Below, piece after piece: positions 61,840 through 64,000 of a stretch of 64,000 bases of DNA. The DNA comes from an uncultured Oscillospiraceae bacterium. Lineage in GTDB: Bacteria; Bacillota; Clostridia; Oscillospirales; Acutalibacteraceae. Where the stretch lies: contig CABUKB010000001.1 in assembly GCA_902492045.1 (NCBI GenBank), positions 254,492 to 318,491 on the forward strand, given 5' to 3'. The first letter of the stretch is position 1, and each line of letters opens with the position of its first letter. Under the pieces are notes generated by a model. The model was not told where the DNA came from. It searched no databases and saw only the letters and a list, made by a program, of their open reading frames with translations. The position numbers and the translations under genes were made by a program.

Positions 61840-62878
61840 AATCGCGGCGGGTCAGGGCGCTGACATGCAGCGGATTCGCATCAAAAGACACGATGTCCCC
61901 CGGCGCGCATTCCGCCGTGGTCACATCCACGGTCAGGGCGGTCAGTCCCACCTGGCCGATCACATTCAGCCGCTTGCCGTTGATCTCGCAGGTCTCCTTT
62001 TTGCGGAAGAAAAAGCCTCGTTTTTCGGACGACGAGACAAACAGGCCGTCGGATAACCCGGCGGGGACAATCGCCACCCGGGTTGCCTTTTTTATCTTCT
62101 TCCGGCCGTCAGCGCCCACCGTACTGCCGGCGGCAAGCCACTTGATATCGCATACCTCTGATACACAGCGGCCAACCGGCCGTAAATTGTGCCGGTCTCC
62201 CTGCGGCCCCCGGCCGAGCAGATCCGCTCCGGTGCGCACCGCACCCAGCCGCATCCGCGGGCAGAGCGCCGCTTGAGCCGTGTCTGCCATATGGGTGATG
62301 CCCGGACGCAGCCCCTCCCGTTCAATGGCCGTGATCACCTTCTGAAAATCCTTGATCTGTTGTTCCTGAACCTTTTTCTGGGGTTTCGCGTCCGAGGGCA
62401 AAATCGTGAACACCCCCGCCAGCTCCACATTTTCAAGATGCTTGATGGTCTGGGCCGCCTTTGCCGCCTCCTGCGGCTCAAACCCAAACCGGCCCATGCC
62501 GAAATCGAAACAGAGCTGTACCCGGGCCCTGGTACGGAGTTTGCGGCTCAAAGAGCTGTAGAGCACGGCGCTGTCGTTGGAGCCGACGGCGCCGATAATA
62601 TCATGCTGCAAAATGGTGGCGATATCCTCCTCATTGGCATAGGGGGTCAGGAGCATCACATCCACCCCTCGGACGGCCTCGACGACCCGGACGGCTTCGT
62701 CCAGCCGGGAGACCGCCATCAGCCGCACTCCCTCCCCGGCGAGGATCTGCGCGACTGCCACATCCCCCAAGCCGTATGCGTTGGCTTCGAGCAACGGGAT
62801 CAGCGGCGTCCCGCCCGCCTGTTTATGCAGTATCCGGTAGTTGGCCAAAATGCGATCGGTCTGTACCAGTAAATTCAT
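61832..62878 (-). CDS. Alanine racemase-like protein lacking both catalytic residues
   Basis: The 348-residue protein follows the alanine racemase fold: LEANAYGLGDVAVAQILAGE (barrel strand 1), FDFGMGRFGFEPQEAAKAAQ, MRLGAVRTGADLLGRGP and, in the C-terminal beta domain, VAIVPAGLSDG. Yet the PLP-binding lysine of KANAYG is Glu31, and the tyrosine of the VSYG motif is Ala256 (TVGADG); an ungapped alignment places it clearly. It cannot act as an ordinary racemase. It may bind PLP differently or have a regulatory or structural role with the decarboxylase encoded next. Confidence 0.85.
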   Translation of the reverse strand: MNLLVQTDRILANYRILHKQAGGTPLIPLLEANAYGLGDVAVAQILAGEGVRLMAVSRLDEAVRVVEAVRGVDVMLLTPYANEEDIATILQHDIIGAVGSNDSAVLYSSLSRKLRTRARVQLCFDFGMGRFGFEPQEAAKAAQTIKHLENVELAGVFTILPSDAKPQKKVQEQQIKDFQKVITAIEREGLRPGITHMADTAQAALCPRMRLGAVRTGADLLGRGPQGDRHNLRPVGRCVSEVCDIKWLAAGSTVGADGRKKIKKATRVAIVPAGLSDGLFVSSSEKRGFFFRKKETCEINGKRLNVIGQVGLTALTVDVTTAECAPGDIVSFDANPLHVSALTRRDYV

Positions 62879-62993
62879 AGCGGCTCCTCATTTCCCGTGT
62901 CAGAATTCGGCGGAATCCGATCTTATGGGACCTTTTCCACCCCATAATATAACTATACCGCCTTTTTTCCGCCTCGTCAATCGCCGGCCGCGA

Positions 62994-63740
62994 TTATTCC
63001 TTCTCCCAGGCTTGAAGGCAGGCCGGAAGCTCCGCTAAAGCGGAAATGGAGGCGTCGGCCTGCGGGCCGGCAGCGCCGGCGTGATGCACCAGCACGGTTT
63101 TCATACCGGCCCGTCTCCCTCCCTCGATATCGGCGATCGGATTGTCCCCGATCATCACGCAGGTATCGGGACGGTGCAGACGTCCGGCCGCCGCCAGCGC
63201 CCGCTGAAATATAATCGGATGGGGCTTTTCATAACCCAGGCGGGCGGAAACCACCATCTCCTGAAAAAAGGAGGCCAGTCCGAGGCAGGCCATCATCTCC
63301 GGCAACTCCGGATAATTGTTCGATACCAGAATGTTTCGATAGTGGTGCGTCACCGTCCATCTCAACACCGACCGTGTATCGGGATAGAGATGATAGCGTT
63401 GACGGTCGAGTATCCGCGCCCGAAGCAAAGGACAGACCGCTTCTGCCTGGGCGGGGGTAAGGCCCAAACGGAGGCCGACAGCGATGATCCGCCTGTACAG
63501 CATTGTCCACCAACGGTCATTCACGTCCTCGGGATAGGCGGCCTCCGGTGTATGCCAGGGGAACCCCACTCTCATATGGGGTCGTACCTCCTCGAGGCAA
63601 ATCAGATCCGTCCCCGCCGCCTCATTGACCGCTTCGCACATCGCTTCACTCCAAAGATGGGGGCTATAGGCCAGTGTTCCATCAAAATCCCAAAACAAAA
63701 CATAGGGGGGCTCGGCATGCCCCCTCTGATCAATCCGCAA
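62994..63740 (-). CDS. HAD-superfamily hydrolase (phosphatase)
   Basis: The 248-residue protein has HAD motif I FWDFDGTLAYSP, motif II ILVSNNYPELP, motif III LGYEKPHPIIFQRAL and motif IV MIGDNPIADIEGGRRAGMKT, with a helical type I cap between I and II. TTG at 63740 with AAGGAGG about 9 bases upstream is preferred; the ATG at 63761 has only a weak site. It probably dephosphorylates a small metabolite. Confidence 0.85.
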   Translation of the reverse strand: MRIDQRGHAEPPYVLFWDFDGTLAYSPHLWSEAMCEAVNEAAGTDLICLEEVRPHMRVGFPWHTPEAAYPEDVNDRWWTMLYRRIIAVGLRLGLTPAQAEAVCPLLRARILDRQRYHLYPDTRSVLRWTVTHHYRNILVSNNYPELPEMMACLGLASFFQEMVVSARLGYEKPHPIIFQRALAAAGRLHRPDTCVMIGDNPIADIEGGRRAGMKTVLVHHAGAAGPQADASISALAELPACLQAWEKE

Positions 63741-63882
63741 GTTCCTCCCCCTCCTTCTCATACTCCCGCCGGACCTCAGCTTGTCCGGCATCCTTCATCC
63801 CCTGTGCGAACCCCTCCCGTCCTAACAGAATCCTCATCTCCTCAGTCAAACCGGCGTAAACGCAGGCATAAGCGTTTGGCAT
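63730..63882 (-). CDS. Possible 50-residue protein coupled to the HAD gene
   Basis: This frame (MPNAYACVYAGLTEEMRILL, then charged residues ending YEKEGEELAD) ends 11 bp inside the HAD gene, whose ribosome site it contains. The overlap suggests translational coupling. No clear ribosome site precedes ATG 63882; a start at a later ATG after GAGGAG is possible. The second half would be helical and charged. Family unknown. Confidence 0.4.
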   Translation of the reverse strand: MPNAYACVYAGLTEEMRILLGREGFAQGMKDAGQAEVRREYEKEGEELAD

Positions 63883-63966
63883 CTCGCATAAGTGAACAGA
63901 GAAAAGGAAAAAGGGAGTAGAAAAGGGGGGAGGACATAAAAGGCACCCATGGAATCGGAAAAAAGA

Positions 63967-63999
63967 GAACCCCCAACCGGTCATAAAAACCGATTGGGG
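63967..63999 (-). terminator. Terminator of a gene beyond the right edge
   Basis: CCCCAACCGGT pairs with ACCGATTGGGG with one mismatch. On the minus strand GTTCTCTTTTTTCC follows, so it terminates a minus-strand gene lying to the right of the window. Confidence 0.75.
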
Positions 64000-64000
64000 G

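Noticed and set aside
1..64000. CRISPR arrays, insertion sequences, prophage genes
   Set aside because: No regularly spaced short repeats, no transposase motifs with flanking inverted repeats and no phage structural genes were seen.

Overview
The window reads as a GC-rich chromosome segment of an anaerobic, endospore-forming Clostridia, most like Oscillospiraceae/Ruminococcaceae. Support comes from the sporulation genes ylbJ, yqfC, yqfD and a SpoIID-domain gene, a superoxide reductase in place of aerobic defence enzymes, sigma-A promoters with near-consensus boxes, frequent TTG/GTG starts with strong Shine-Dalgarno sites, and the Firmicutes gene orders ylxM-ffh-rpsP-khpA-rimM-trmD and phoH-ybeY-dgkA-era-yqzL-recO-mutS2. 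The genus assignment is inference.

Layout. 1-5166 (minus): a glycan-uptake operon (DUF4838 protein, AraC regulator, very long solute-binding protein, ABC permease running off the left edge). 5593-9605 (minus): superoxide reductase, ATP-grasp ligase, cation diffusion facilitator, Cof-type phosphatase, Nudix hydrolase. 9945-10413 (plus): a promoter-driven stable-RNA unit, tRNA-Lys, tRNA-Glu, a lone 5S rRNA and tRNA-Asn, closed by a strong terminator. 10414-20885 (plus): a more AT-rich accessory block with a broken small gene, a short peptide ORF, a LytTR/GHKL two-component system, two small genes and a 2321-residue repeat-rich surface protein with a PQTGD sorting signal. 21175-22682 (plus): fchA-folD one-carbon pair. 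22810-27862 (minus): small regulators, Trk/Ktr potassium uptake, and a GntR/ABC exporter operon with an operator next to its promoter. 28140-34268: an ABC-F protein, two secreted membrane-anchored proteins (one LamG-like), an SSS symporter and a DUF1848 protein. 34370-42332 (minus): uvrC, ptsH, the SRP/ribosome-maturation operon, ylbJ. 42605-52104 (plus): yqfC-yqfD, a cysteine synthase-like gene, then phoH through mutS2. 52560-63882: mixed genes including gapA, citrate synthase, a SpoIID-like protein, CYTH, an Orn/Lys/Arg decarboxylase-family enzyme, an alanine-racemase-like protein and a HAD phosphatase.

The most unusual signals are residue-level departures in familiar folds. The alanine-racemase-like protein has Glu at the PLP lysine and Ala at the catalytic tyrosine. 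FolD lacks the cyclohydrolase lysine but sits beside a separate cyclohydrolase. The ABC-F protein has one canonical and one degenerate ATP site. The cysteine synthase-like protein has altered active-site loops. The 10.4-20.9 kb block, with its own signalling system, a candidate leader peptide and a giant tandem-repeat adhesin, is the best candidate for an undescribed regulated surface system. All functional statements rest on motif reading without database searches.
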